A stretch of 64,000 nt of DNA from DMER64 sp964554535 (GCA_964554535.1 CAZKPB010000005.1:1-64000); one strand, 5' to 3'. Numbered from the stretch's first letter, positions 36,282 to 45,950 are shown. The notes: generated from the letters alone by a model not told the origin. Made by a program: numbers and translations.

Positions 36282-38759
36282 CTAAAATGATTTTTCCAGT
36301 ATAAGAACCCCGGCCGACAAGGCATCCACCGTCAGGGTAACGCTGCCGTTTTGCGGGGTGAACTGTGCTTCCTTGAGCGCCACGGCATTCTTATCTTCCA
36401 TAGAATTGGCCACCGTCAGCGAGCCGGGAGCGTAGTATTTGTACTGTGCACCGCTCAGTCCCTTCCAGTCTCCTTTGACGGTCAACTGATAGGCTTTCTC
36501 CGTAGGATTCACCACCTTCACAATGACGGCACTGCCGTTCTCGGCCAGTGTGGTGACAATGTTGAGGTCGCCGGTCTCACCGGTGTAAGCCAGTCTGTAT
36601 TTGGAGAAATAATCCTGCCAAAGGTTGGTTACCTGATAGTTGGGGGCTACAAAATAATCCTTGTAGTTAAAGTTGATAAAAGCATTATTCCAGTCGGTAG
36701 CGTCGGTGCGGCGGATAAAGAGTGCAGCGGCACCCAGTTCCACAACGGGTGTCTTTTCACAGATATTCAGGAACCCTCCGGCAAATAGGCCGGTACGCCA
36801 GTCAATACTGTTTAGGTTCCACTCGGAAATAAACAGTTTGATGTTGGGATTGGGAGATTTGGCTATCATATCTGCATATTGCAGGTACTGTTTCTGCAGG
36901 TTGAGCGGACCCGTGGCGTAACCGCCGGCCTGTTCATAATGATGCAAACTCATATAATCAAAATACTGGCCCGACCGGTTGATGAAATCGTTGTCCTGAC
37001 CGCGGAACCCTCCGCAGACAATGATTTTGATACGCGGGTCTATCTTGCGCATGGCCGTGGAAAACTTGCGGACGGCGGCCTCGTATTTTTCAATACCCAT
37101 CTCCCACATTTCATTGTCAATCTCAAAATACTTCACGTTGTAAGGCTCGGGATGGCCGTTGGCGGCGCGTACGGAACCCCATTTACCGGTGGCGGGTTCG
37201 TTGCAGTAGGCTACCCAGTCGCAGGCATCCTGCAGGATTTCCGTGCTGTCGGCCTCGGGACGGTCAAAGCCTACGCTTACCACAATGATGGGTTCGGTAT
37301 TGATTTCGCGGCAGAAACGGATAAACTCGTCGGTGCCAAAAGCGTTCTGGTCGTAGTCCATCCACATCCAATGCGGCCAGCGCTCGCGGGTTTCCTGAGG
37401 ACCTATACCCCATTTCCAGCGGTACTGGGCCACATAACCACCACCGGGCCAGCGCAGGCAGGTGGGATGCAGGTCATCCACGGCGCGGAAAATATCGGGA
37501 CGGAAGCCGCCCAGGTCAATGGCAGCCTGTGAGGTGGCCGTTACCTGGTCTACCTGTACGGTACCGCCTTCCACACAAATGGCAAAGTCGGCATCTCCGG
37601 CATACCCGGCGGGATCAAGCGTGAATTCATATTTCTGCCAGTCACTTCCGGGTTTTCCAAGCGTTTGGAGGGCCACAAAGTCCCCACCCTTCTTGAAACC
37701 TACGGACAACGTGCCCTTTCCGTCACCCTTGGCATAAATGGAACCTTTATACGTCTGTCCCTTAATGATATTCTGCGGTCCCTGGGTGATGCCGGATTTC
37801 CCGTTTGCAGCGTCAATCCGCTGGGAATAACGCATATTGACGGCGTCGTCCTTGACCAGCGAGAAGGCGCCGTTACCAAAGCCGTTCCACTGATGGGCCA
37901 CGGCAGGCAGTTTCACATCTTCCGGTGTGCCGGCAAACAGTTCCTTCCCGTTTTGAGTCACCTTAATATTCTTATAGTATACTTCCGTATAGTTGACCCA
38001 GAGCACCAGATCGTTTTTGGAAGCGTTTTCCATAGACTTGCAGGAAAGCACGGAACGGTTGTCCCATAGCACTTCCGTCCGGCCGTTGCGGCAGCGGATT
38101 TGCAAATGGTGCCAGGTACTGTCATTTTCTATCTGACCCTTTTTTGCCTTGGCTTCCACAATGGGCACCAGAGACACGGTCTTGCGGGTACGGCCGCCAA
38201 AACTTGGCATTTCCACTTCCTGCTTGGTGGCAATGGAGAACGTGGGAACCGGAGATTCCTCGCGCGAAACTCGACCTTCGTAATAGGGATCGTGAATTCT
38301 CAAAAAGTACGGCTGTCCGTCCGCCTGGTTCTTGAAGGCAAAGCGGATGTCAAGCAACCCGCCGCTCCACGAGTGGTTGGCCAACTTGAAGGCCCGCCAG
38401 TTAACATCCATAGATATGTCGTAGCTGTTGCCTTCTACAGGGACAAGAGAAAGGGGCTGCTCGTAGCGTGTGGGCGAGTGCAACACCTGGTTGTCATCCA
38501 TATACCAGCCGTCAAAATAGCCGTCGCGCGGGGTGATACCCGGAAAATGTTCCGGTTCAAAAGAACGTTCAAACAACATTTCCTGCCAAACCCCGTTGCT
38601 GGCGGAAAAATATATGTGTTCAAACAATTGTCCGTAAAGTTTGGAATCAATGATTCCGTCCACCTTGGTGGAATTGACGTCAATAGTGACGTTCTGGGCG
38701 GCAATGGGCAAGATGGCTGCAAACATTACCAGACCCGACAAGAGTAATCTGCGCTTCAT
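36282..38759 (-). CDS. GH51 alpha-L-arabinofuranosidase, secreted
   Basis: This 825-residue enzyme removes alpha-L-arabinofuranosyl side groups from arabinoxylan or arabinan. The start is ATG 38759 (MKRRLLLSG), giving a clean signal peptide that ends near IAAQ; the upstream start at 38834 would precede the promoter. A large accessory sandwich region (about 130-400) is followed by the GH51 barrel. LRWPGGG (about 435-441), the acid/base Glu550 in IDNE and the nucleophile Glu646 in ISEWN are present. There is no lipobox, so it is probably periplasmic. It stands alone, with its own promoter and terminator, outside the two glycan loci. Confidence 0.92.
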   Translation of the reverse strand: MKRRLLLSGLVMFAAILPIAAQNVTIDVNSTKVDGIIDSKLYGQLFEHIYFSASNGVWQEMLFERSFEPEHFPGITPRDGYFDGWYMDDNQVLHSPTRYEQPLSLVPVEGNSYDISMDVNWRAFKLANHSWSGGLLDIRFAFKNQADGQPYFLRIHDPYYEGRVSREESPVPTFSIATKQEVEMPSFGGRTRKTVSLVPIVEAKAKKGQIENDSTWHHLQIRCRNGRTEVLWDNRSVLSCKSMENASKNDLVLWVNYTEVYYKNIKVTQNGKELFAGTPEDVKLPAVAHQWNGFGNGAFSLVKDDAVNMRYSQRIDAANGKSGITQGPQNIIKGQTYKGSIYAKGDGKGTLSVGFKKGGDFVALQTLGKPGSDWQKYEFTLDPAGYAGDADFAICVEGGTVQVDQVTATSQAAIDLGGFRPDIFRAVDDLHPTCLRWPGGGYVAQYRWKWGIGPQETRERWPHWMWMDYDQNAFGTDEFIRFCREINTEPIIVVSVGFDRPEADSTEILQDACDWVAYCNEPATGKWGSVRAANGHPEPYNVKYFEIDNEMWEMGIEKYEAAVRKFSTAMRKIDPRIKIIVCGGFRGQDNDFINRSGQYFDYMSLHHYEQAGGYATGPLNLQKQYLQYADMIAKSPNPNIKLFISEWNLNSIDWRTGLFAGGFLNICEKTPVVELGAAALFIRRTDATDWNNAFINFNYKDYFVAPNYQVTNLWQDYFSKYRLAYTGETGDLNIVTTLAENGSAVIVKVVNPTEKAYQLTVKGDWKGLSGAQYKYYAPGSLTVANSMEDKNAVALKEAQFTPQNGSVTLTVDALSAGVLILEKSF

Positions 38760-38788
38760 TAGAATTGTAAGGAGTAAGTTATTATCCA

Positions 38789-38796
38789 CAAATATA
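38789..38796 (-). promoter_or_regulatory. -7 box of the GH51 gene
   Basis: The minus strand reads TATATTTG, an exact consensus match, 29 bases before ATG 38759. This position excludes the longer upstream start. TTTG occurs upstream at 38816-38813, but the spacing (16) is shorter than usual. Confidence 0.55.
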
Positions 38797-38801
38797 ACAA
38801 A

Positions 38802-38841
38802 AAAGAGGGCGACAAAGAATCTCTTTTGAATCACCCTCTTT
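38802..38841 (-). terminator. Terminator of the aminotransferase gene
   Basis: AAAGAGGG (38802-38809) pairs with CCCTCTTT (38834-38841), with two further pairs inside a mismatch. It lies just after the aminotransferase stop and before the GH51 promoter, followed on the minus strand by a short T run. Confidence 0.7.
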
Positions 38842-38858
38842 CCATTAGTAATATAAAC

Positions 38859-40058
38859 CTAAAGCGTCCTCCCGGGATAGTGCTCCAACGCCTTTGCTAA
38901 ACAGGTCAAAGCAGCCTTGATATCTTCTTTCTTAAGAACATAGGCTACTCTCACTTGATTGTGACCCTTGCTCTTGTCTGCATAGAATCCGGCAGCCGGC
39001 GTTACGTTAACTGTAGCCCCGTTGTATGTGAATTCTTCCAGCATCCAGCGGACAAATTTTTCCGCATCATCCACCGGCAGACTGGCCACCGTGTAGAAAG
39101 CCCCCATAGGCATAGGTGCATAGACGCCGGGGATCTTGTTAAGCAAATCCACCATCAGGTTTCTGCGGGCAATGTACTCGGCCTTTACGGCGGCAAAATA
39201 CGAGGCAGGAGTGGCCAACGCCCCTTCGGCGGCAATCTGTCCGTATTCCGGGGCACAGAGGCGCGCCTGGGCAAATTTGAGCACGGCCGCCATCACCTCC
39301 TTATTGTGCGAGGCAAGGTTTCCGATGCGGACTCCGCAAAGGCTGTAGCGTTTTGACACAGAGTCAATAAGCACTACCTGCTGGTCTATGTCGGGAATGT
39401 TCATACAAGAAAAATGAGGGGCCTCTGAGTAACAGAACTCACGGTACACTTCATCGGAAAGCAAAAACAGGTTGTGTGCCTTTACAATCTTGCCCAATTC
39501 CAGCAACTCTTCTCTGGAATACAACGTACCGGTAGGATTACCGGGGTTATTAAGCAGCACGGCCTTAGTCTTGGGCGTAATATATTTTTCCACCTCACTC
39601 ATGGGCGGCAACTCAAAACCGGTTTCAATAGAAGTGGGAACGGCTACCAATTTGATGCCGCACAGCACGGCAAACGTATTGTAATTAGTGTAAAACGGTT
39701 CAAACACAATGACCTCGTCGCCGGGATTGCAGCAGATGGTCAGTGCAATGTGCAAGGCTTCGGAACCTCCCACCGTTACAATAATTTCACTGTAATCCAA
39801 GTCTATACCCAACGTTTTGTAATAGCCCGCTAGACCCTTCCGGAACGACTCGTTGCCGGCTGAATGGGGATAAGAAACAATTGTCAACTTGTTATTTTTA
39901 ACCGCATCAAGTGCTTCACGGGGTGAATCAATATCTGGTTGCCCCATGTTAAGGCGGTACACTTTGGTGCCCCTCTTTGCCGCCGCGTCCGCAAGAGGAA
40001 CAAGTTTTCTGATGGAGGAAAACGGCAGATTTTTTGACAATTCGGATATTTCAATCAT
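38859..40058 (-). CDS. PLP-dependent class I aminotransferase (aspartate aminotransferase-like)
   Basis: This 399-residue cytosolic enzyme belongs to fold-type I aminotransferases. RLNMGQPDIDSP (about 35-46), NNPGNPTG (about 174-181) and the PLP-lysine segment DSVSKRYSLCGVRIG (Lys near 240) are clear. Length fits aspartate aminotransferase (AspC/AspB-like), but other amino donors are possible. It is transcribed alone, divergent from glnN. Confidence 0.87.
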   Translation of the reverse strand: MIEISELSKNLPFSSIRKLVPLADAAAKRGTKVYRLNMGQPDIDSPREALDAVKNNKLTIVSYPHSAGNESFRKGLAGYYKTLGIDLDYSEIIVTVGGSEALHIALTICCNPGDEVIVFEPFYTNYNTFAVLCGIKLVAVPTSIETGFELPPMSEVEKYITPKTKAVLLNNPGNPTGTLYSREELLELGKIVKAHNLFLLSDEVYREFCYSEAPHFSCMNIPDIDQQVVLIDSVSKRYSLCGVRIGNLASHNKEVMAAVLKFAQARLCAPEYGQIAAEGALATPASYFAAVKAEYIARRNLMVDLLNKIPGVYAPMPMGAFYTVASLPVDDAEKFVRWMLEEFTYNGATVNVTPAAGFYADKSKGHNQVRVAYVLKKEDIKAALTCLAKALEHYPGRTL

Positions 40059-40195
40059 AAAAATGTAATTAAAAAATAATTATGTTTTGCAAGTATTTCA
40101 ACGACCATACGTTTTTTCTATTTGCAGCATTCCACAAATATATGCTTTTCTTTTAACAAACCTTCTCAACCCTCCCGGAACCACTATTTTTTTTG

Positions 40196-40203
40196 TACTT
40201 TTG
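40196..40203 (+). promoter_or_regulatory. -7 box of glnN
   Basis: TACTTTTG matches TAnnTTTG exactly, 22 bases before ATG 40226. The leader is an A-rich stretch with no Shine-Dalgarno sequence. Confidence 0.55.
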
Positions 40204-40225
40204 ACGCATCAAAAAAAAACATCAA

Positions 40226-42406
40226 ATGAGCACCTTCCGTCATACCGCCCTTTCTGAATTCAGCCAGCATAAAATGGAAAGATACTGCGTTGAGACACAG
40301 CCTGTATCTTCTTTCTTTGGCCAGAATGTGTTTGACCTGCGCAAAATGCGCGCCTACCTTCCGGAAACAGCCTACAGGGCCGTCCTGCACGCGATAGAAA
40401 ACGGAGAGCACATAGACCGCAACATGGCCTCGCAAATTGCCGAGGGAATGCGCACCTGGGCCATGGAACGCGGCGCCACACACTACACCCACTGGTTCCA
40501 GCCCCTTAATGAGGCCACGGCCGAGAAACACGAAGCCTTTATCAAGCCCCTTCCCCAAGGCGGCGCCATGGAGCAGTTCCAGGGCGAGGCACTGGCTCAG
40601 CAGGAGCCCGATGCCTCGAGTTTTCCCAGCGGCGGCTTGCGCAACACCTTTGAAGCCAGAGGCTACACCGCCTGGGACCCCAGCAGCCCTGCCTTCATTA
40701 TGGACCAGACGCTCTGTATCCCCACCATCTTTGTCTCCTATACGGGGGATGCCCTGGACATAAAGACGCCCCATCTCAAATCCATACAGGCCATAGACAA
40801 GGCCGCCACGGCGGTGGCACAATACTTTGACCCCGATACACAACACTGCAAGGTAATCTACGGCATTGAACAGGAATATTTCATCACCGACGCCTCACTG
40901 TACCGCGCCCGTCCCGACCTGATGCTCTGCGACCGCACCCTGCAGGGCCACAACGCCGCCAAGGACCAACAGCTGGATGACCACTACTTTGGCAACATTC
41001 CGCAGCGCGTCATGGCGTTTATGAAAGACTTTGAGACCGAAGCCTATAAATTGGGCGTGGCCATAAAGACCCGCCACAATGAAGTGGCCCCCAACCAGTA
41101 CGAATGGGCCCCCTACCATGAAGAAGGCAACCTGGCGGTTGACCATAACCTCATAATTATGATGATTATGCGCAAATTGGCCAAACGTCACCAGCTCAAA
41201 GTGGTCTTCCACGAAAAACCTTTTGCAGGGGTCAACGGTTCGGGAAAACACTGCAACTGGAGCATCTGCACCGACCGGGGAGTCAACGTGCTCTCGCCCG
41301 GAAAGACCCCTCAAAACAACCTGCAATTTTTGAGCTTTATAGCCTGCACGCTGCGGGCCGTATACGAGCACCATTTTCTGCTGATGTCCAGCGTGGCCTC
41401 GCTCAACAACTCGTACCGCCTGGGCGGCAGCGAGGCGCCTCCGGCGGTGTTGTCCGTCTTTATGGGAAGCACTCTGTCCGAGATTCTGGACGCCGTGGAA
41501 GCGGAAGTCAAACAGCAGAAAGGCAACGCCCAGACCCGACTCAACATTGTGGACAAGGTGCCGGAAATCCTTCCGGACAATACCGACCGCAACCGCACAT
41601 CGCCCTTTGCTTTCACGGGCAACCGGTTTGAGTTCCGGGCAGTGGGGTCCTCGGCCAATTGTGCCACCTCCATGCTGTGCCTGAATACCGCAGTGGCGCA
41701 GCAACTGGTACGGTTCAAAGAATTGACGGACGCCAAGGTGGCCGCTGGGTCTTCTCTGGAAGAGGCGCTGTGGCAGGTGATCCGGCAGTTTGTGAAAGAA
41801 TCGCGCAACATCCGCTTTGAAGGCAACGGATACAGTGTGGCCTGGCAGGAAGAGGCGAGGCGCAGGGGACTCAGGGGAATTTCCAATCCCACCGAGGCCT
41901 TCTATGCCTACACCTTACCGTCCACGCGCCAACTTATGTCGCAGATGCATGTGATGAACGACCGCGAGTTGGATGCCCGTTTTGAAGTACGCAACGAGAC
42001 GTACGTCAAGAAGCTGCAAATTGAAGCCCGCGTTTTGGGAGACATGGTGCTCAACCACATCATTCCTACCGCCATACGGCAACAGAACATGTTGCTTGAA
42101 AACGTCCGGGGGCTCAAAGAAGTGTTTGACAAAGAAGAATACAATTCCCTAGCCGCCCCCCAACTGACGGCACTGCGAGAAATATCTTCGTATATTAGCG
42201 GAATGAGAACGCAGGTACGCCGGCTGGTGGACGCGCGCATAGAAGCCAACAAAGTGGAAGATATGGCAATCAGGGCCAAAATGTATTGTACAAACGTGCT
42301 TCCTGTAATGGAGCAGATCCGTGAAAATGCCGACAACCTGGAAATGGTGGTGGATGATGAACTTTGGCCGCTTCCCAAATACAGAGAATTACTTTTCTTT
42401 AGATAA
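40226..42406 (+). CDS. glnN: Glutamine synthetase type III
   Basis: This 726-residue enzyme makes glutamine from glutamate, ammonia and ATP. It is the long GSIII form typical of Bacteroidetes, recognised by its length, the early KMERYCVETQPVSSFFGQNVFD region, GIEQEYF (about 212-218), RHNEVAPNQYEWAP (about 286-299) and NGSGKHCNWS (about 335-344). The metal- and ATP-binding core looks intact. It lies nine bases before purM; expression is probably nitrogen-responsive in the family, but I see no regulator site. Confidence 0.96.
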   Translation: MSTFRHTALSEFSQHKMERYCVETQPVSSFFGQNVFDLRKMRAYLPETAYRAVLHAIENGEHIDRNMASQIAEGMRTWAMERGATHYTHWFQPLNEATAEKHEAFIKPLPQGGAMEQFQGEALAQQEPDASSFPSGGLRNTFEARGYTAWDPSSPAFIMDQTLCIPTIFVSYTGDALDIKTPHLKSIQAIDKAATAVAQYFDPDTQHCKVIYGIEQEYFITDASLYRARPDLMLCDRTLQGHNAAKDQQLDDHYFGNIPQRVMAFMKDFETEAYKLGVAIKTRHNEVAPNQYEWAPYHEEGNLAVDHNLIIMMIMRKLAKRHQLKVVFHEKPFAGVNGSGKHCNWSICTDRGVNVLSPGKTPQNNLQFLSFIACTLRAVYEHHFLLMSSVASLNNSYRLGGSEAPPAVLSVFMGSTLSEILDAVEAEVKQQKGNAQTRLNIVDKVPEILPDNTDRNRTSPFAFTGNRFEFRAVGSSANCATSMLCLNTAVAQQLVRFKELTDAKVAAGSSLEEALWQVIRQFVKESRNIRFEGNGYSVAWQEEARRRGLRGISNPTEAFYAYTLPSTRQLMSQMHVMNDRELDARFEVRNETYVKKLQIEARVLGDMVLNHIIPTAIRQQNMLLENVRGLKEVFDKEEYNSLAAPQLTALREISSYISGMRTQVRRLVDARIEANKVEDMAIRAKMYCTNVLPVMEQIRENADNLEMVVDDELWPLPKYRELLFFR

Positions 42407-42414
42407 TTGATAAT

Positions 42415-43602
42415 ATGACCCAAACCGAAGCCAACCGTTACAGCCGCAGGGGTGTATCTTCCTCCAAGAAAGAAGTCCACAATGCCATAAGTAATACTTC
42501 CAAGGGACTGTATCCGCAAGCCTTTTGCAAATTAGTGCCCGACACCCTTTCCGGTGACCCGGACTATTGCCTTGCCATGCACGCCGACGGAGCCGGCACC
42601 AAATCCTCACTGGCCTACTGCTATTGGAAGACTACCGGAGATTTGAGCGTATGGAAAGGCATCTCGCAAGACGCCATTGTAATGAACACCGACGACCTGC
42701 TGTGCGTGGGCATCACTTCCAATATGCTGCTCAGTTCCACCATAGGCCGCAACAAGGGACTCATTCCCGGAGAAGTGATTGGCGCTCTGATTGCAGGCAG
42801 TGCCGACTTTTGCAAAAAGATGGAAGACCTGGGCGTACAGATTGAACTCACCGGCGGAGAAACCGCAGACATGGGCGACCTGGTGCGCACCGTCATAGTG
42901 GATAGTACCGTATGTGCCCGTATCCGCAAGGATCAGGTGATTGACAACGCCCGCATTGTGCCCGGAGATGTCATAGTGGGACTTGCCTCGTACGGAAAGA
43001 GCACCTATGAAGATGCCTACAACGGCGGAATGGGCAGCAACGGACTTACCAGCGCCCGCCACGATGTCTTTTCCAAAGTGCTGGCCAATGCCTTCCCGGA
43101 AAGCTACGACAACGCCCTTCCCGACGACGTGGTCTATTCCGGTTCCAGACGCCTTACCGATATTGAACCGCAAACGGGACTCACGTACGGGCAACTGGTG
43201 CTCTCACCCACCCGCACCTATGCCCCGGTAATCAAAAAGATGCTGGACGCGTACCGCAGCCGAATTCACGGAATGGTACACTGCACCGGCGGCGGCCAGA
43301 CCAAAATCCTGCATTTTGTGGAAGGCCTGCATATCATCAAGGACCACCTGTTGCCTGTTCCCCCGCTGTTTGAAGCCATTCAGAGGGAAAGCGGCACCCC
43401 GTGGGAAGAAATGTACACGGTATTCAATATGGGCCACCGCATGGAATTGTACGTGCCGCAAGAAATTGCCCGGGCACTGATAGCCATTGCGGCCGAATTT
43501 GATATTGACGCCCAAATCATCGGACGCGTGGAAAAGGCGACCGACGCCGCATCCGTACTTACACTGGACGGTCCCCACGGCCTGTTCACCTATACCTTAT
43601 GA
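42415..43602 (+). CDS. purM: Phosphoribosylformylglycinamidine cyclo-ligase (AIR synthase)
   Basis: This 395-residue ATP-dependent enzyme forms aminoimidazole ribonucleotide in purine synthesis. The PurM signatures HADGAGTKSSLAY (about 43-55), MNTDDLLCVG (about 87-96) and ELTGGETADMGD (about 142-153) are present. It is somewhat longer than the E. coli protein, as in related Bacteroidetes. Its stop overlaps the start of the next gene by four bases (ATGA), so the unknown lipoprotein is translationally coupled to it. Confidence 0.92.
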   Translation: MTQTEANRYSRRGVSSSKKEVHNAISNTSKGLYPQAFCKLVPDTLSGDPDYCLAMHADGAGTKSSLAYCYWKTTGDLSVWKGISQDAIVMNTDDLLCVGITSNMLLSSTIGRNKGLIPGEVIGALIAGSADFCKKMEDLGVQIELTGGETADMGDLVRTVIVDSTVCARIRKDQVIDNARIVPGDVIVGLASYGKSTYEDAYNGGMGSNGLTSARHDVFSKVLANAFPESYDNALPDDVVYSGSRRLTDIEPQTGLTYGQLVLSPTRTYAPVIKKMLDAYRSRIHGMVHCTGGGQTKILHFVEGLHIIKDHLLPVPPLFEAIQRESGTPWEEMYTVFNMGHRMELYVPQEIARALIAIAAEFDIDAQIIGRVEKATDAASVLTLDGPHGLFTYTL

Positions 43603-44810
43603 AACGATTCCGCCCCACAGGGACATATTTTTTGCTGACGGTGACCGGTCTGATGCTTTTGCAGGGCTGTCTGTGTCACCGCAAGACGGAAGAGGTTCCG
43701 GTAGCCCGTCTTCCCATCATCACGGAAGCCCTCTACGACACTTCCAGCGTCTGCTATCTGGACCGCAAGGCGTTTCCCAAAGACATGAACCGGCTGCCTA
43801 TTGGCATCCTCAGCGGCAAAGTGCAGGACATCTCTCTGCTGGAGACCTTTCTGCAAGCCGACAATTTTGACAACATCACCGGTGCGGAAGAGCCCGACGG
43901 CATCCGCGATTTTGCCGGCGAGTATTTTGACTTCGGCTGCTTTCCCAATCCTTCCCTTTTGGATTCCCTTCAAACGCACACCGTAAAGGGGGCGCTCTAC
44001 CTGCTCAACGCGGACAACGGCAAACTACCCTCCAAGATTCTGGTACTCACCGATTATTACGCGGCAGCAGTGGCCTCGGCCCGTGTGCACGAGCTGCTTT
44101 CCGACGCCGCGCTACATATCAAGGTGGTCAGCTCACTGCAGAGCGGCATTGACAAAGTGCGCGCCTCACTGCCCGAGGATGACAAAAAACGGGTCAACGG
44201 CATAGGCATCCTTTCCTCAAAAGAAGCCCTGAACTACGGGGCTTTCAATTCCTTGAAAGGAAATCAAAACTATGTAGTGTCCCAGGCCTTTAATGCCAAC
44301 GCACATCCTTCCCTCACCCACGCCGACTTTCCCATCAATCCCGACCTCATTGATGCCTATCACTTCCTATACGGGCCGCAACACATAGACTACACCGGGT
44401 CGCGCTACAATCCCAAAAGTATGACCCTGCTCTCGGAGGAAAACCTGCTACGCTACTTTTTGACCCAACTGCTGGAAAAAATGCGGGCCAAAGCCAACTC
44501 CCCGGCCCTCTCGTATCTGATACTGGGTGACAACATGCTTTCCTCGCACAAAGAAGAAATCTCGGACATTCTTAACGTATTGCGCGACTACCGCCGCGAC
44601 GGACGTTACGTGTACCGCCACCTTATAAGCAACAACCTGATGCTCGTTGACCCCGCCCAAGAGACCGCCCGCAACGTCTACCGTCTGATGTTGAAAGACC
44701 GCCTGCCGGCCTACCGTTCGACCGAGAACCTCATCTGGCTTTACCCGCCCTACCTGCAAATTGACCCCCAACTATATCCACTGACTTATGTTTGTATCAA
44801 CCATAGATAA
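43599..44810 (+). CDS. Unknown Bacteroidales-type lipoprotein
   Basis: I do not recognise a named family for this 403-residue protein. A signal peptide ends in the lipobox LLQGC (Cys24), so it should be lipid-anchored in the envelope. The mature part has mixed alpha/beta character without obvious repeats; a segment ILVLTDYYAAAVASARVHELL (shown by its ends only) and the late LIWLYPPYLQIDPQ tail may be domain borders. It overlaps purM by four bases and the downstream exonuclease-reductase gene by 23 bases, so it is locked between two cytosolic metabolic genes. Confidence 0.75.
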   Translation: MKRFRPTGTYFLLTVTGLMLLQGCLCHRKTEEVPVARLPIITEALYDTSSVCYLDRKAFPKDMNRLPIGILSGKVQDISLLETFLQADNFDNITGAEEPDGIRDFAGEYFDFGCFPNPSLLDSLQTHTVKGALYLLNADNGKLPSKILVLTDYYAAAVASARVHELLSDAALHIKVVSSLQSGIDKVRASLPEDDKKRVNGIGILSSKEALNYGAFNSLKGNQNYVVSQAFNANAHPSLTHADFPINPDLIDAYHFLYGPQHIDYTGSRYNPKSMTLLSEENLLRYFLTQLLEKMRAKANSPALSYLILGDNMLSSHKEEISDILNVLRDYRRDGRYVYRHLISNNLMLVDPAQETARNVYRLMLKDRLPAYRSTENLIWLYPPYLQIDPQLYPLTYVCINHR

Positions 44811-45852
44811 CCAAGCCATTGAGCAATGTGCCCCCGTGGTGCTCGGAGCCCGCATCCACACCGTTTCCACCCTCAACCAGTTGGAAAAGGCGGTGGCCTA
44901 CCTCAAGATTCAGCCCATTCTGGGATTTGACACGGAAACCCGTCCGCGCTTTACCGCCGGCAAAATGTATATGACCGCCCTGCTGCAACTTTCCTCGGCC
45001 GAGGACGCTTACCTGATTCACCTCAAGAAAACGGGCATTCCCCCCTCTCTGGCCGCTGTGCTGGAAGACCCCGCCGTGCTCAAAGTGGGCGCCGCCGTAA
45101 AAGACGACATTCTGGGCCTGCAGCGTTACGCCTCGTTCAATGCCCAAGGATTCATTGATCTGCAAGACATGGCTTCCACCTACGGTATTGTGGACAAAAG
45201 CGTACGCAAACTGGCCGCCATTGTATTGGGACGCCGCGTATCCAAAAGCCAGCAGACCACCAATTGGGAAGCCTTTCCGTTGACCGAGGCCCAACAACAA
45301 TACGCCGCCACCGATGCCTACGTGTGTTACCAGATCTACCACGCGCTGTGCGACAATCCTCAGGAAAAGAAATCCCCCAAGGAACGGATGTACCAGGAAA
45401 TCATCACCAAAATGCGCGCCCTGTCAGAAGACGAACCCAACATCTACGCCAATCTGGCCAACGCCGCCGCCCTGCTCAAAGAATCCTTCCACTTCTGGTG
45501 GGCCGGATTCTACTTAGTGGACAAAGATCTGGAGCGCACCGCCAACGTGCGCCAACTGGTACTCGGCCCCTACCAGGGACCCATAGCCTGTACCCGCATT
45601 CCTTATGGCCGAGGCGTATGCGGCACCGCCTGGAAAGAAGCCCGAAGCATCGTGGTCCCCAACGTGGAGGATTTCCCCGGCCACATTGCCTGCAACGCCC
45701 GCTCCCAATCGGAAATTGTAATTCCTTTGTACGACAAAGCCGGCCAATTTGCAGGCGTATTGGACATTGATTCAGAACGTCTTGCCACGTTTGACGACAG
45801 CGACCGCCTCTATTTGGAAGAATTGGTAAGGCTTTTTCAAAAAATTTTATAA
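44788..45852 (+). CDS. 3'-5' exonuclease fused to free-methionine-(R)-sulfoxide reductase
   Basis: This 354-residue cytosolic protein joins two complete domains. The N-terminal half (about 20-190) is a DEDDy-type 3'-5' exonuclease of the RNase D/WRN group: FDTE with Asp48 and Glu50, KDD near Asp106, and YAATD with Tyr172 and Asp176. The C-terminal half (about 200-354) is a GAF-type fRMsr (MsrC): GPYQG, RGVCGTA and HIACNA. Its cysteines 268, 278 and 302 have the spacing (10 and 24) of E. coli Cys84, Cys94 and Cys118. Both halves look active. An internal Met201 could start the reductase alone. The start overlaps the lipoprotein gene by 23 bases, and the stop codon overlaps the tRNA-Cys promoter. 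Confidence 0.9.
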   Translation: MFVSTIDNQAIEQCAPVVLGARIHTVSTLNQLEKAVAYLKIQPILGFDTETRPRFTAGKMYMTALLQLSSAEDAYLIHLKKTGIPPSLAAVLEDPAVLKVGAAVKDDILGLQRYASFNAQGFIDLQDMASTYGIVDKSVRKLAAIVLGRRVSKSQQTTNWEAFPLTEAQQQYAATDAYVCYQIYHALCDNPQEKKSPKERMYQEIITKMRALSEDEPNIYANLANAAALLKESFHFWWAGFYLVDKDLERTANVRQLVLGPYQGPIACTRIPYGRGVCGTAWKEARSIVVPNVEDFPGHIACNARSQSEIVIPLYDKAGQFAGVLDIDSERLATFDDSDRLYLEELVRLFQKIL

Positions 45853-45857
45853 CTTTG
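45850..45857 (+). promoter_or_regulatory. -7 box of tRNA-Cys overlapping a stop codon
   Basis: TAACTTTG matches TAnnTTTG exactly; its first three bases are the stop codon of the exonuclease-reductase gene. The tRNA begins 17 bases further on. Confidence 0.6.
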
Positions 45858-45874
45858 TATTCCAAACCCATTAC

Positions 45875-45945
45875 GGTACCCTGGCCGAGAGGTTAGGCAT
45901 CGGTCTGCAAAACCGAGTAGAGCGGTTCAATTCCGCTGGGTACCT
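45875..45945 (+). tRNA. tRNA-Cys (GCA)
   Basis: A full cloverleaf is visible. The acceptor stem pairs GGTACCC (45875-45881) with GGGTACC (45938-45944), followed by discriminator T45945. The anticodon arm is TCGGT-CTGCAAA-ACCGA with anticodon GCA. The T arm is AGCGG-TTCAATT-CCGCT. CCA is not encoded. It is followed by a hairpin terminator that is part of a duplicated element. Confidence 0.97.
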
Positions 45946-45950
45946 CAAAC

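Noticed and set aside
38760..38834. Longer N terminus for the GH51 enzyme
   Set aside because: It would start before the promoter box and disrupts a clear signal peptide at 38759.
40184..41704. Minus-strand frames opposite glnN
   Set aside because: glnN is complete with all family motifs on the other strand; the opposite frames show no family resemblance and no promoter.
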